Shown here: one piece after another, positions 17,194 to 25,889 of the stretch | How positions within the stretch are numbered: the first letter of the stretch is position 1 | Layout of the letters: every line of letters starts with the position of its first letter | Notes under the pieces: model-generated | Told to the model about the DNA's origin: nothing | The model's input: the letters and a program-made list of their open reading frames with translations, nothing else | Database searches by the model: none | Translations under genes and position numbers: made by a program | Source: Janthinobacterium sp. Marseille | GTDB taxonomy: Bacteria > Pseudomonadota > Gammaproteobacteria > Burkholderiales > Burkholderiaceae_D | NCBI RefSeq assembly: GCF_000013625.1 | Contig: NC_009659.1 | Span: 434,001 to 498,000 of the forward strand | Length of the DNA stretch: 64,000 bases | Reading direction: 5' to 3'

Positions 17194-17222
17194 GACTGTT
17201 GCGCTAAGCTAGTCGGAAACAA

Positions 17223-17260
17223 AAAACCGGCACTTGCTCTTGCAGCAAGTGCCGGTTTTT
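17223..17260. terminator. Terminator after formate dehydrogenase, bidirectional
   Basis: A 15-bp stem, AAAACCGGCACTTGC with GCAAGTGCCGGTTTT, and a T run on both strands. It also suits the convergent EamA gene. Confidence 0.93.
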
Positions 17261-17276
17261 ATTTGGGTGGCGATGT

Positions 17277-18113
17277 TTACAGGTGCAAGCCCAATATGAT
17301 GGCGCCGACGGTAATGAGCAGGCAGGACAATATCCGACGCATGCTTAATTTCTCGCCGAGGAAGAGCCAGCCTATCAGTGCGGCAAACAATACCGAGGTT
17401 TCGCGCAGCGCAGAGACCGTTCCCATGGGCGCCAGTGTAACGGCCCAGATCACAATGCCGTAGGCCAGCAGGGACATGAGGCCACCGCCCAATGCTACCC
17501 AGGTTTCCTTGCTGCCAAATGCCATGGGCAGGCGTTTGTGGAGGCGGAGGTAGATCAGGAGCAGCGGTACGCTATCGAGTACGAAAAGCCAGCCACAATA
17601 CGATAAGGCACTACCTGCCACACGTGCACCCAAGCCGTCTGTAATGGTGTACGCGGCGATGAAAGCGCCAGTCGTAAACGCAGCGATAGGCCCGGCAAGA
17701 TGGAGCCGGTTCTTGATGTGCGCCAGGCTGATGATGCCGACTGAAATCAGGATTACACCAAGCAGCGTCATCCAGCTCATCTGCTCGCCGACCAGCAGTG
17801 CAGCACCGAGCGTGACCAGCAATGGCGATGAGCCGCGTGCGATAGGGTAGGACTGACTGAAGTCGCCGATACGGTAGGCGCGTATCAGGAACAGGTTGTA
17901 AGCGGTATGCAGTACGGCGGACAAGGCGATGTAGGGCCAGCTTTCCGGCAAGGGGAGCGGCAGATACAGTATCAGGGGCAGGGCTGCGAGCCCGGAGCCT
18001 ATGGTCATGACCGCCAGCGCACCCAGTGGATCGGCGCTGCTCTTCAATAATGCGTTCCAGGACGCGTGCAGCAACGCGGCGAACAGCACCAGGCTCAGTA
18101 CAAATATGCTCAT
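17277..18113 (-). CDS. EamA/DMT-superfamily membrane transporter
   Basis: 278 residues from the ATG at 18113, which opens directly into the first membrane helix (MSIFVLSLVLFAALLHASWN). The frame is open 20 codons further up, but that part is polar and proline-rich. About ten hydrophobic helices are arranged as two EamA repeats, each with the LLGVILISVG or LLITVGAIILG type ending. Members export small metabolites or amino acids; the substrate cannot be told. It converges on the formate dehydrogenase operon and diverges from fdhD. Nothing ties it to oxalate beyond position. Confidence 0.82.
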   Translation of the reverse strand: MSIFVLSLVLFAALLHASWNALLKSSADPLGALAVMTIGSGLAALPLILYLPLPLPESWPYIALSAVLHTAYNLFLIRAYRIGDFSQSYPIARGSSPLLVTLGAALLVGEQMSWMTLLGVILISVGIISLAHIKNRLHLAGPIAAFTTGAFIAAYTITDGLGARVAGSALSYCGWLFVLDSVPLLLIYLRLHKRLPMAFGSKETWVALGGGLMSLLAYGIVIWAVTLAPMGTVSALRETSVLFAALIGWLFLGEKLSMRRILSCLLITVGAIILGLHL

Positions 18114-18289
18114 GCGGGATGTAGGTGGGCAGGGGGCGTCATGCAGGGATGGGTAGGGTAAACTTGCCTTCATGATACCTGTACTCCCGGATGCCCGCCT
18201 TCATCCGCGCTATAAGCGCACGGGAGCACTCCAGTGATGAGATAATCCGGGTAATCGTTTTTATGTTTTTCACCGGTGTATTTGTCCCT

Positions 18290-19126
18290 ATGAGTGTTCG
18301 CCCAGTTTTGTCCAATGCCGTTCGCAAGCTGACCCATGAAGTGGAAGTCATGGATGAGCGTGGTCGCGCGTCGACTATTGCGATACCGGCTGAGCAACCG
18401 CTTACTATTTATGTAGATAAGCGCGAGCTGGTGACATTGATGACTCTGGGGGGAGCGCCGGAAGCACTGACACTGGGCTATCTGCGCAATCAGCGCTTTA
18501 TCAAGAATATTGAAGATATCCTTTCGGTGCAGGTCGATTGGGATGTCGATGCGGCGGCGGTCGTTACGCGCAATGGCATAGACAATATCGAAGAGCGTAC
18601 CGCCAGACACACGGTCACGACAGGAAGCGGTGAGGGCACCGTATTCGGTGGCTTGATGGATGAAATTGATTCGATCACGCTGCCGACCGATGCGCGCCTG
18701 ATGCAATCCACCCTGTACAAAATCATTGAGACGATACGTGTGCATCGCTCGGTGTATAAACAAGCCGGCTCGGTACACAGCTGTGCATTGTTTTCCGCGA
18801 ATGGCGAATTAATCCATTTTGTTGAAGACGTCGGACGTCACAATGCAGTCGATGCCATCGCCGGGAAGATGTGGTTCGATGATGTGTCAGGTGCTGACAA
18901 AATTTTCTATACCACCGGTCGCCTGACTTCAGAGATGGTGATGAAGGGCGCGCAAATGGGGATTCCCTTTTTGCTGTCACGCTCGGGTGCAACCCAGATG
19001 GGGCATATGGTCGCAGAGCGCCTGAATATGTCTTTGCTCGCACGCTGCAGCGGCAAGCATTTCCTGCTGCTGAGTGGTGCGGACAGAATCATTTTTGATG
19101 ATCTGGCCGTGGTAGAAAACGCCTGA
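18290..19126 (+). CDS. fdhD: FdhD-like formate dehydrogenase sulfurtransferase/chaperone
   Basis: 278 residues from the ATG at 18290. The frame is open to an ATG at 18191, but the extra 33 residues are hydrophobic and not family-like, and neither start has a strong ribosome site. FdhD carries sulfur from IscS to the molybdenum cofactor of formate dehydrogenase. Family landmarks are IYVDKRELVTLMTLG, GYLRNQRFI, VHSCALFSANGELI, VEDVGRHNAVDAIAG and TTGRLTSEMVMKGAQMGIPFLLSRSGAT. The loop that in Escherichia coli carries the CxxC pair reads TGSGEGTVFGG here, with serine where relatives have cysteine, so sulfur relay may differ. It is separated from its presumed partner by a terminator and the opposite-strand EamA gene. 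Confidence 0.9.
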   Translation: MSVRPVLSNAVRKLTHEVEVMDERGRASTIAIPAEQPLTIYVDKRELVTLMTLGGAPEALTLGYLRNQRFIKNIEDILSVQVDWDVDAAAVVTRNGIDNIEERTARHTVTTGSGEGTVFGGLMDEIDSITLPTDARLMQSTLYKIIETIRVHRSVYKQAGSVHSCALFSANGELIHFVEDVGRHNAVDAIAGKMWFDDVSGADKIFYTTGRLTSEMVMKGAQMGIPFLLSRSGATQMGHMVAERLNMSLLARCSGKHFLLLSGADRIIFDDLAVVENA

Positions 19127-19148
19127 CAGTAAGTGGCGGTGGAGTTAC

Positions 19149-20477
19149 CTAGGCCGCTTGCTGATCTTGTTCTGTCACCGCTACCGCATGAGCATGCGGC
19201 TTGCGTGCTGCCATCCCGGTAAACGCAAAATTCACTTCAGGCTGGACGCCGGAAATAATATCGGCGATGGCCCTTCCAGAGCCGCAACCCATGGTCCAGC
19301 CAAGTGAGCCATGGCCAGTGTTCAAATACAGGTTGCTGAATTTTGTCTTGCCTATATACGGCACATTCGACGGCGTTAACGGCCGCAAGCCGGCCCAGTA
19401 AGCCGGGTTTGAGTAATCACAGGCATCCGGAAACAATTCGCGTGTCCTGCGTGTAATTGCCTCACAACGGGTCGCATTCAATTCACGTGAGTAACCGTTG
19501 AATTCACAGGTGCCTGCCACGCGCAGTTTGTCGCCGAGGCGCGATAGCACCAGTTTGTAGCCATCATCTATCAGTGACACCGCGGGTGCAAGATCCGGAT
19601 TCACAATCGGGTAGGTAGCGGAGTATCCTTTGCCCGGATAGATCATCAGATTGATACCCAAAGGCTTTAGCATGGGTACCGAAAAACTTCCCATCGCCAT
19701 CACGAATGCATCTGCATGCAAGCTCATGTGACGTCCTTCCGGATTGATAACCTCAACACCGGTTACGCGCGCTGCAGCACCTGTGCCTTCGGTAATCAGG
19801 CGTGTCACCGTCGTGTTGAATTCGAAGTGGACGCCGCGCTCCTGCGCCTTGCGTGCCAGGCCGGTGGTGAATTTATAGATATCGCCGGATTCATCGGTTT
19901 CGGTAAAGTCGGCACCGACGATCTGCTTGCGGATATGTGCCAATGCCGGTTCCAGTTGCACTGCCTGTTCCACCGTCAGCGGTTCGCGCGGGCAACCAAG
20001 TTCGCGCATCACGCTGGCCGATGCCAGTGATTCATCGAAGTCTTTTTGCTGGGTGTAGAAGTGCAGGATGCCGCGTGTCAGGCAATCGTAGTCAATATCG
20101 ACTTCTTGCCTTACGGCTTGCAGCGTCTGGCGGCTGTACTCGGCAATTGCAACAATCTGGTGGATGTTATGCACTGTGCGTTGCGGTGTGCATTCACGCA
20201 GGAAATTCATGCCCCATTTCCATTGCAGCCATTCGGCACGAAAGCGATACAACAGCGGTGCGTCTTCCTTGCCTAGCGCTTTGAGTATGGTCAGCGGCGC
20301 CCCTTTGTTTGCCCAAGGGGTGGCATGCGAGACCGAGATCTGGCAGCCGTTGGCAAAGCTGGTTTCCTGTGCAGCGCCGGGCTGGCGTTCGACGACGGTG
20401 ACTTCGTGTCCGGCTTTATTCAAAAACCAGGCAGAGGCCGTCCCTATGATGCCCGAACCCAAAACGATGACTTTCAT
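19149..20477 (-). CDS. dadA: D-amino-acid dehydrogenase (DadA type)
   Basis: 442 residues from the ATG at 20477 (MKVIVLGSGIIGTASAW), chosen because the FAD Rossmann motif GSGIIG starts at residue 8. The 62 codons open above it are not family-like. DadA oxidises D-amino acids (D-alanine best) to 2-oxo acids and ammonia, passing electrons to the respiratory chain. Typical segments are ETSFANGCQISVSHATPWA, EPLTVEQAVQLEPAL, ESGDIYKFT, YPGKGYSATYPI and the C-terminal PYIGKTKFSNLYLNTGHGSLGWTMGCGSG (given here in parts of the known family pattern). No alanine racemase gene accompanies it. It converges on fdhD. Confidence 0.9.
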   Translation of the reverse strand: MKVIVLGSGIIGTASAWFLNKAGHEVTVVERQPGAAQETSFANGCQISVSHATPWANKGAPLTILKALGKEDAPLLYRFRAEWLQWKWGMNFLRECTPQRTVHNIHQIVAIAEYSRQTLQAVRQEVDIDYDCLTRGILHFYTQQKDFDESLASASVMRELGCPREPLTVEQAVQLEPALAHIRKQIVGADFTETDESGDIYKFTTGLARKAQERGVHFEFNTTVTRLITEGTGAAARVTGVEVINPEGRHMSLHADAFVMAMGSFSVPMLKPLGINLMIYPGKGYSATYPIVNPDLAPAVSLIDDGYKLVLSRLGDKLRVAGTCEFNGYSRELNATRCEAITRRTRELFPDACDYSNPAYWAGLRPLTPSNVPYIGKTKFSNLYLNTGHGSLGWTMGCGSGRAIADIISGVQPEVNFAFTGMAARKPHAHAVAVTEQDQQAA

Positions 20478-20805
20478 GTCGCGATCAATCCCGAGATATT
20501 GCTGTTGAATGCCTGCGAGCGTGACTGCGACTGAGCGCTGCGGATTGCAGACCAGGCCGGTATTTGGCCAAGGCGTAAAGATATCCTGCCGGCGCGGAAT
20601 TTGCCTATGACTACTGTCAAGAATCGCCATAAAGCTGGAAATAGCTGATTTTCCAGGTATCAATCCATAAGCAATAAGTAATGATTGTTATTAAATACTT
20701 TAACTATACCTAATCATTTTTAGCGCTTACGATACGTTCGAAGTCTGCGAAAAGGTCAGCAGACTAAGTTCCGCAGTGACGTGCACATACCGAAGGAGAA
20801 GTGCA
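20478..20805. other. Divergent intergenic region between dadA and a small gene
   Basis: 328 bp without a supported gene. An AT-rich core (about 20665-20725) probably holds both divergent promoters. No clear operator was recognised. Confidence 0.4.
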
Positions 20806-21141
20806 ATGATCAATTCCGTACTTGAACAATGTCCGATTGGCGCAGCCGTTGAATGCCATCTTGCCGCTTACAATGCCGCTTTTTATGAGCTCGGCCTGAG
20901 CTGGCACTGGGATGACGAAACATTCCATTCGCTGCAGCGCATGGAATGCGAAAGAGATCGCATTAAGAAGTATATGGAAACGCATCAATCGCACTTGCTC
21001 AAGGCATACGACGCGGACTTCCTGATCAATGCCATTCAGACGACCAAGGCACGTTGCTATGAAACCATGACCAATGGTGGCGCGAAAAAAGCTTCGACAG
21101 TTAACTGGGCAGAATTCCAGCGTGCCGAAGTAGGCGTCTGA
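20806..21141 (+). CDS. Small conserved-looking protein of unknown function
   Basis: 111 residues from the ATG at 20806, which has a strong AAGGAGAA site seven bases upstream; ten further upstream codons are open but unlikely. It is soluble, mostly helical, with no signal peptide, membrane segment or recognised motif. It has several tryptophans and histidines (WHWDDETFHSLQRMECE) and two cysteines. A clear terminator follows, so it is a single-gene transcript divergent from dadA. I do not recognise the family. Confidence 0.7.
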   Translation: MINSVLEQCPIGAAVECHLAAYNAAFYELGLSWHWDDETFHSLQRMECERDRIKKYMETHQSHLLKAYDADFLINAIQTTKARCYETMTNGGAKKASTVNWAEFQRAEVGV

Positions 21142-21189
21142 TTCGCTATTACCCAATTCCCGGCATCAGTTCACACTGATCGCTGTTGT

Positions 21190-21217
21190 AAAAAAGCCCG
21201 CATTAGTGGGCTTTTTT
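21190..21217 (+). terminator. Terminator after the small protein gene
   Basis: AAAAAAGCCC pairs with GGGCTTTTTT around an 8-base loop, ending in a T run. Confidence 0.85.
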
Positions 21218-21236
21218 ATTTCCTGCATATGCAGCT

Positions 21237-21560
21237 TCAGCTATCCGGCTGCCAGATGTAATCAAACTGATCTATCGTATTCATCCACACGATGCCATCG
21301 CCGACATGCTTGGTCGAAGCAACGCGCTTGATTGTGTCGTACACAGCTTTTGCGTACTGGTCGTCAATCACGATGTCGATACGTACCTTGGGTGAGTAGT
21401 CGAGCAGTTCTTCTTTGAAGTCGTGCGGTTGATGGCGCGCAGGTGAGCTGCAGCCTTCGACATGGGTGATCGTCATGCCGGGAAATCCTGCTACCTGTCC
21501 TAATGCTTCGCGCACATCGTCCAGGCGTACCGGACGGATGATGGCTTTGATTTCTTTCAT
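21237..21560 (-). CDS. PII-like signalling protein linked to metal efflux
   Basis: 107 residues of the PII fold. It opens MKEIKAIIRPVRLDDVREAL as GlnB does and ends with the usual GDGIVWMNTI region. The T-loop area reads GCSSPARHQPHDFKEELLDYSP and lacks the surface tyrosine context uridylylated in GlnB. PII-like proteins at the ends of CzcCBA-type operons are thought to sense metals or nucleotides rather than nitrogen. It is the last gene of the efflux operon, 71 bp after czcA. No glnD, glnA or amtB is nearby. Function in metal efflux control is inferred from position only. Confidence 0.8.
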   Translation of the reverse strand: MKEIKAIIRPVRLDDVREALGQVAGFPGMTITHVEGCSSPARHQPHDFKEELLDYSPKVRIDIVIDDQYAKAVYDTIKRVASTKHVGDGIVWMNTIDQFDYIWQPDS

Positions 21561-21631
21561 GGTTGACTCCTAGTGTTCGGTTGGGGACTACAGGCGTCAC
21601 CTTCACAGTGACGCCATGGTCAGGTTGCCGA

Positions 21632-24600
21632 TCAGGCTTCGCGTTCTTCTTCATCAAACCAGCGATACAGGGTAGGCAGTACCAGCAAGGTCAGCGCAGT
21701 ACAGGTGATCAGGCCACCGATCACCACCACTGCCAATGGGCGCTGTACTTCCGAGCCCGGACCGGTCGCGAACAGGAAGGGCACCAGGCCCAGCATAGCT
21801 ACCGTTGCCGTCATCATGACCGGACGGAAGCGCATGGTCGCACCTTGTACCACCGCTTCTGAAATGCTCAAACCTTCCGTACGTAGCTTCCTGATATAAG
21901 ACACCATCACCACCCCGTTCAGGACCGCAATCCCCCACAAGGCAATGAAGCCGACCGAGGCCGGGACCGACAGATACTCGCCGGTCACGAAGAGGCCGAT
22001 GATGCCGCCTATCGAAGCGAAGGGCAGTACGGTAATGATGAGCGTTGCGTAACGTACTGATTTAAACAGCAGGAACAGCAGGAAGAAAATCGCCGCTACG
22101 GTAGCCGGTACGATGACTGCCAGGTGACCCAGTGCGCGTTCCATGTTCTGGAACTGGCCACCCCATTCGAGGTAATAGCCTGGAGGTAGCTGGATCTTGC
22201 CTTGCACGACTTGCTGCAACTCCGCCACGAAACCGCCCAGATCGCGATCCTGCACGTTGATCGCAACCACCACGCGACGCTTGCCGCCTTCGCGGCTGAC
22301 TTGCGCCGGACCGTCACGCACCTCGATCTTGGCCAGGCTCTCCAGTGGTACCCGTGCGCCATTGGGTGTCGTCAGCATGATTTGCTTGATTGCCTGCACG
22401 TTGCCGCGGAAGCTTTCAGGCAAACGGACTGCTGCCGAGAAACGACGTTCACCTTCGTAGATATCGGTCGCAGTCTTACCGGCAATCGCCACTTCGATTA
22501 CGTCATGGATATCGGATACGTTCAAGCCGTAACGCGCAATCGCTTGCCTATCAATATTGATCGACAGGTATTGCTGGCCACTAACCCGGTCGACCCGGAT
22601 ATCACGCGCACCGGTTACGGTTTCTGCTACACGTGCAATTTCGTGGGCTTTTTCCAGCAAGCGATCGAGGTCTTCGCCGAACACCTTGACTGCAACGTCG
22701 GAGCGCACGCCTGTCACCATTTCATCCACCCGATCTGAAATCGGTTGGGCCATGATGATTTGCGCACTTGGAATAACCTGCAAGCGCTTTTTGATCTCGT
22801 TGGCAATCGTGTCCTGGCTCCAACCGTCTGGCCACTCATCCTGTGGCTTCAGGCTGACGATAGGCGTCGATTCATTTTGAGCTTGTGGATCAGCCGGGCT
22901 TTCGCCGCGACCGACACCCGAAATGGCTGACTTCACGCCCGGCACTTGCATGACGATACCCATCGCCTGCTTCTCAAGTGCGATGGATTCTTCCAGTGAG
23001 ATATTCGGTACGCGATTGATACCCGGTACCAGCGAACCTTCCTTCATTTCCGGAATGAAAGCGGTACCCAGGAGTGGCAACATACCTACTGCTGCGACGA
23101 AAGCCAGTACCGAAAACAATACGGTTTTCTTGGCATTCGCCAATACCCAATCGAGCATGCGCAGATAGTGCTTCTTCAGGTAGCCGACCAGGCGGGTGTC
23201 ATGTTCGGCACCGCCCTTGAGCAGGTAGGAAGACAGCACCGGCGTCAGGGTCAGAGACAGCAATAGTGAAATTGCCAGCGCAATCGCAATCGTGAATGCC
23301 AGCGGCGCAAACATCTTGCCTTCCATTCCCTTCAAGGTCATCAGTGGCAAAAACACCAGGATGATGATGCCGATACCGAATACAACCGGTGTCGCCACTT
23401 CAACCACTGCCTTGAGGATGATATGGACTTTGCGCTTGCCATACTTATTGGGTCGCCCCAAATGTCCGAAGGCATTCTCCACCACCACCACCGAGCCGTC
23501 GACCATCAACCCGATCGCCACTGCCAAACCGCCCAGCGACATCAGGTTGGCGGAGATACCGAACTGGTTCATGACGAAGAAGGTCAGTAGCGGCGTCAAT
23601 ATCAAGGTGGCGACCACGATCACCGATGAGCGTATGTCGCCGAGGAAGACCAGCAAGATCACCACCACCAGTGCCACACCTTCCAGCAAGACCTTGGCGA
23701 CGGTCCACAGCGCTGCATCAACCAGCTCGCTCCGGTCGTAGTAAGGCACGATCTGCAAACCATCGGGCAACATGCCTGCCTTGTTGATTTCCGCGACCCG
23801 GTCCTTGATGCGTGACACGACTTCCTTGGCGTTACCGCCGCGCATCATCATCACGATGCCACCTACCGATTCGGTGACGCCATTCTTGACCAGCGCGCCA
23901 TACCGTACATCGTGTCCCAATGTGACTTGTGCGACGTCGCGGATGTAGACCGGTGTGCCGTTGGATTCGCTCAAGACAATGTTGCGGATGTCATCGAGGT
24001 TTTCGATCAGGCCCACGCCACGGATCAGGTATTGCTCAGCATAGTGCGGCAAGATACCGCCGCCCGAGTTGGCGTTGTTGCGTGCCAGTCCTTCATACAC
24101 CTGTTTGAGCGAGATGCCGTAATGGCTCATCCGATCAGGATTGACCAGTACCTGGTACTGCTTGACGTAACCACCTTGCGAATTGATCTCGGCGACTTGC
24201 GGGATTGAGCGCAGCAGTGGTCGTACCATCCAGTCCTGCACGATACGCCGCTCGGTCAGTTCCTTCTGTGTCAATTCACGGTCACCGTCATCGGGTTTGT
24301 CCAGCGTGTATTGATATACCTCGCCGAGACCGGTGGACACCGGACCCAGCACCGGCGTTACACCGGTCGGCATGCGTGAACTGATTTCGATCAGGCGTTC
24401 CATGACCAGTTGCCGTGCGAAGTACACATCGGTGGCATCTGTAAACACCAGGGTGATCAGGGATAAGCCCGGTTTATTCAGCGAACGCATTTCTTCCATG
24501 CCGGGCAGGCCGGTCATGGCAATTTCAATCGGCACTGTGACGAAGCGTTCCACTTCTTCAGGAGAACGGCCGGTTGCATCAGTTGCAATCTGGACCTGAA

Positions 24601-24733
24601 CGTTGGTGACGTCAGGGAAGGCGTCGACTGATAACTTGCGCATGGCATCCAGCCCGACTACGAGGGCGATGGCTGCCAGGACGACAATGATCAGTCGCTG
24701 CTGCAGGGCAGCGCGAACTATCTTCTCTAACAT
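21632..24733 (-). CDS. Heavy-metal efflux RND pump, inner-membrane subunit (CzcA/CusA family)
   Basis: 1033 residues from the ATG at 24733 (MLEKIVRAALQQRL). It is a proton-driven trimeric RND pump expelling metal cations through the periplasm and outer membrane. Visible features are the first transmembrane helix with DAFPDVTNVQVQI after it, the periplasmic porter domain, a transmembrane-helix-4 motif reading AIGLMVDGSVVVVENAF, and a second-half PFASIGGIIGLF region. Divalent-cation pumps (CzcA, CnrA) usually carry DFG at the start of the helix-4 motif, while this has AIG as in some Cu/Ag pumps but keeps the DG pair. Metal specificity is therefore uncertain. It lies 4 bp after czcB in the czcI-C-B-A-PII operon. 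Confidence 0.93.
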   Translation of the reverse strand: MLEKIVRAALQQRLIIVVLAAIALVVGLDAMRKLSVDAFPDVTNVQVQIATDATGRSPEEVERFVTVPIEIAMTGLPGMEEMRSLNKPGLSLITLVFTDATDVYFARQLVMERLIEISSRMPTGVTPVLGPVSTGLGEVYQYTLDKPDDGDRELTQKELTERRIVQDWMVRPLLRSIPQVAEINSQGGYVKQYQVLVNPDRMSHYGISLKQVYEGLARNNANSGGGILPHYAEQYLIRGVGLIENLDDIRNIVLSESNGTPVYIRDVAQVTLGHDVRYGALVKNGVTESVGGIVMMMRGGNAKEVVSRIKDRVAEINKAGMLPDGLQIVPYYDRSELVDAALWTVAKVLLEGVALVVVILLVFLGDIRSSVIVVATLILTPLLTFFVMNQFGISANLMSLGGLAVAIGLMVDGSVVVVENAFGHLGRPNKYGKRKVHIILKAVVEVATPVVFGIGIIILVFLPLMTLKGMEGKMFAPLAFTIAIALAISLLLSLTLTPVLSSYLLKGGAEHDTRLVGYLKKHYLRMLDWVLANAKKTVLFSVLAFVAAVGMLPLLGTAFIPEMKEGSLVPGINRVPNISLEESIALEKQAMGIVMQVPGVKSAISGVGRGESPADPQAQNESTPIVSLKPQDEWPDGWSQDTIANEIKKRLQVIPSAQIIMAQPISDRVDEMVTGVRSDVAVKVFGEDLDRLLEKAHEIARVAETVTGARDIRVDRVSGQQYLSINIDRQAIARYGLNVSDIHDVIEVAIAGKTATDIYEGERRFSAAVRLPESFRGNVQAIKQIMLTTPNGARVPLESLAKIEVRDGPAQVSREGGKRRVVVAINVQDRDLGGFVAELQQVVQGKIQLPPGYYLEWGGQFQNMERALGHLAVIVPATVAAIFFLLFLLFKSVRYATLIITVLPFASIGGIIGLFVTGEYLSVPASVGFIALWGIAVLNGVVMVSYIRKLRTEGLSISEAVVQGATMRFRPVMMTATVAMLGLVPFLFATGPGSEVQRPLAVVVIGGLITCTALTLLVLPTLYRWFDEEEREA

Positions 24734-24737
24734 GGCA

Positions 24738-25889
24738 TTACTCCTGTGCGATACCGGTACGCTGATTGTTGAGGTGGAACGCGCCGTCGACGGCAATACG
24801 ATCACCTGCCTTCAGCCCGGACGCCACCACGAGTGTGCCGTTGTTTGACTGCCCCAGTTTTACCTTGGTAGCGCGGAAATGGCCTGGCTGGGTTTCAACA
24901 TAAACCAGGTCTACATTTTCGAAGCGCACCACTGCAGCAGCCGGGATCACCAGTTGCTCGGTCGGACGGCTCGCAATCAACATGGTGGCCAGCATCGCAG
25001 GCTTCAGTCGGCCATCCTTGTTGTCAATCGCGGTGCGGACGTGCACGGTACGTGTTGCCGGATCGACGATTTGTCCGACGTAAATCAGTTTGCCCGACAA
25101 CTTGAGGTTGCCCAAGGCAGGTACTTCGATATCCACCGTCTGGCCGACGGCAACCATATCCGCCTGTTGTTCTGGCACTTCCGCTACCGCCCATACATGC
25201 GACAGGTCAGCGACCGTGAACAGTGCATCAGCTGGTTGTACGACCTGGCCAGGTGAGACCTTGAGTTCAACGACGGAGCCGTGCAGGGTGGAAGCAACAG
25301 GTGCATACGAACTGATCTCGCCGCTTTGCGCCATACGTGCGATGGCGGCAGACGACATGCCGAGTACCTTCAGTTGTTCGGCGGCGGCGCGGGATTCTGC
25401 AGCCGCGACTGCAGATTCGTTTTCACGTCTTTGCAATTCTGCTTTACCGATGACGTCGGCAGCAAACAATTGGCGCGCGCGCGTCTGATTGTTTTGTTGC
25501 AGCTCGGCTTGCGCACGGGCTTTCAGATAGGCCAGTTGCGCGCTACCCAATTCGGTACTGTGCAGGCGGGCCAGTACGTCGCCCGGTTTCACGCTTTGAC
25601 CGAGGTTGGCGCTGATGTCGGTGATGCGACCGGTGACCGGTGCACCTATGCGTGCCATACGCTGGCGGTCGAAATCGATGAGGCCTGGAACACGCAGTAC
25701 ATCACTGAAAGGTGCGACACCAACGGTGCCGATCTTGACGCGTTCGCGTAGCGCTTCGGGCGCAATCACGACGTTGGGATCGACCTTTTTCGCAGGTTCT
25801 TCGGCTTGTGGTTTCGCCTTGTCGCCACAGGCGGCCAGGGTCAGGCACAGCGCGATCAGTGTGGCGGTAGAAGAGATTCGGGGCATCAT
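24738..25889 (-). CDS. Heavy-metal efflux periplasmic adaptor (CzcB family)
   Basis: 383-residue membrane-fusion protein joining the RND pump to the outer-membrane channel. A lipoprotein signal is clear: a hydrophobic leader ending LTLAAC near residue 21, followed by a lysine/alanine-rich linker. Then come the biotinyl-lipoyl hairpin (GAPVTGRITDISANLGQSVKPGDVLARL split over about 80-110), a long coiled coil (about 115-185, with ARAQAELQQNNQTRAR), and beta-barrel segments. No histidine-rich metal-binding extension is seen. The start codon overlaps the czcC stop as ATGA, which indicates translational coupling. A second ATG directly follows the first. Confidence 0.92.
   Translation of the reverse strand: MMPRISSTATLIALCLTLAACGDKAKPQAEEPAKKVDPNVVIAPEALRERVKIGTVGVAPFSDVLRVPGLIDFDRQRMARIGAPVTGRITDISANLGQSVKPGDVLARLHSTELGSAQLAYLKARAQAELQQNNQTRARQLFAADVIGKAELQRRENESAVAAAESRAAAEQLKVLGMSSAAIARMAQSGEISSYAPVASTLHGSVVELKVSPGQVVQPADALFTVADLSHVWAVAEVPEQQADMVAVGQTVDIEVPALGNLKLSGKLIYVGQIVDPATRTVHVRTAIDNKDGRLKPAMLATMLIASRPTEQLVIPAAAVVRFENVDLVYVETQPGHFRATKVKLGQSNNGTLVVASGLKAGDRIAVDGAFHLNNQRTGIAQE

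Noticed and set aside
16981..17200. A fdsD-like small gene at the end of the formate dehydrogenase operon
   Set aside because: No frame of suitable size or character lies between the alpha subunit stop and the terminator at 17223.
18191..18289. Upstream start for fdhD adding 33 residues
   Set aside because: The extra part is hydrophobic, unlike FdhD, and lacks a ribosome site; the choice remains uncertain.
20478..20663. Upstream extension of dadA
   Set aside because: FAD-binding DadA proteins begin with the Rossmann motif, which follows directly after the ATG at 20477.
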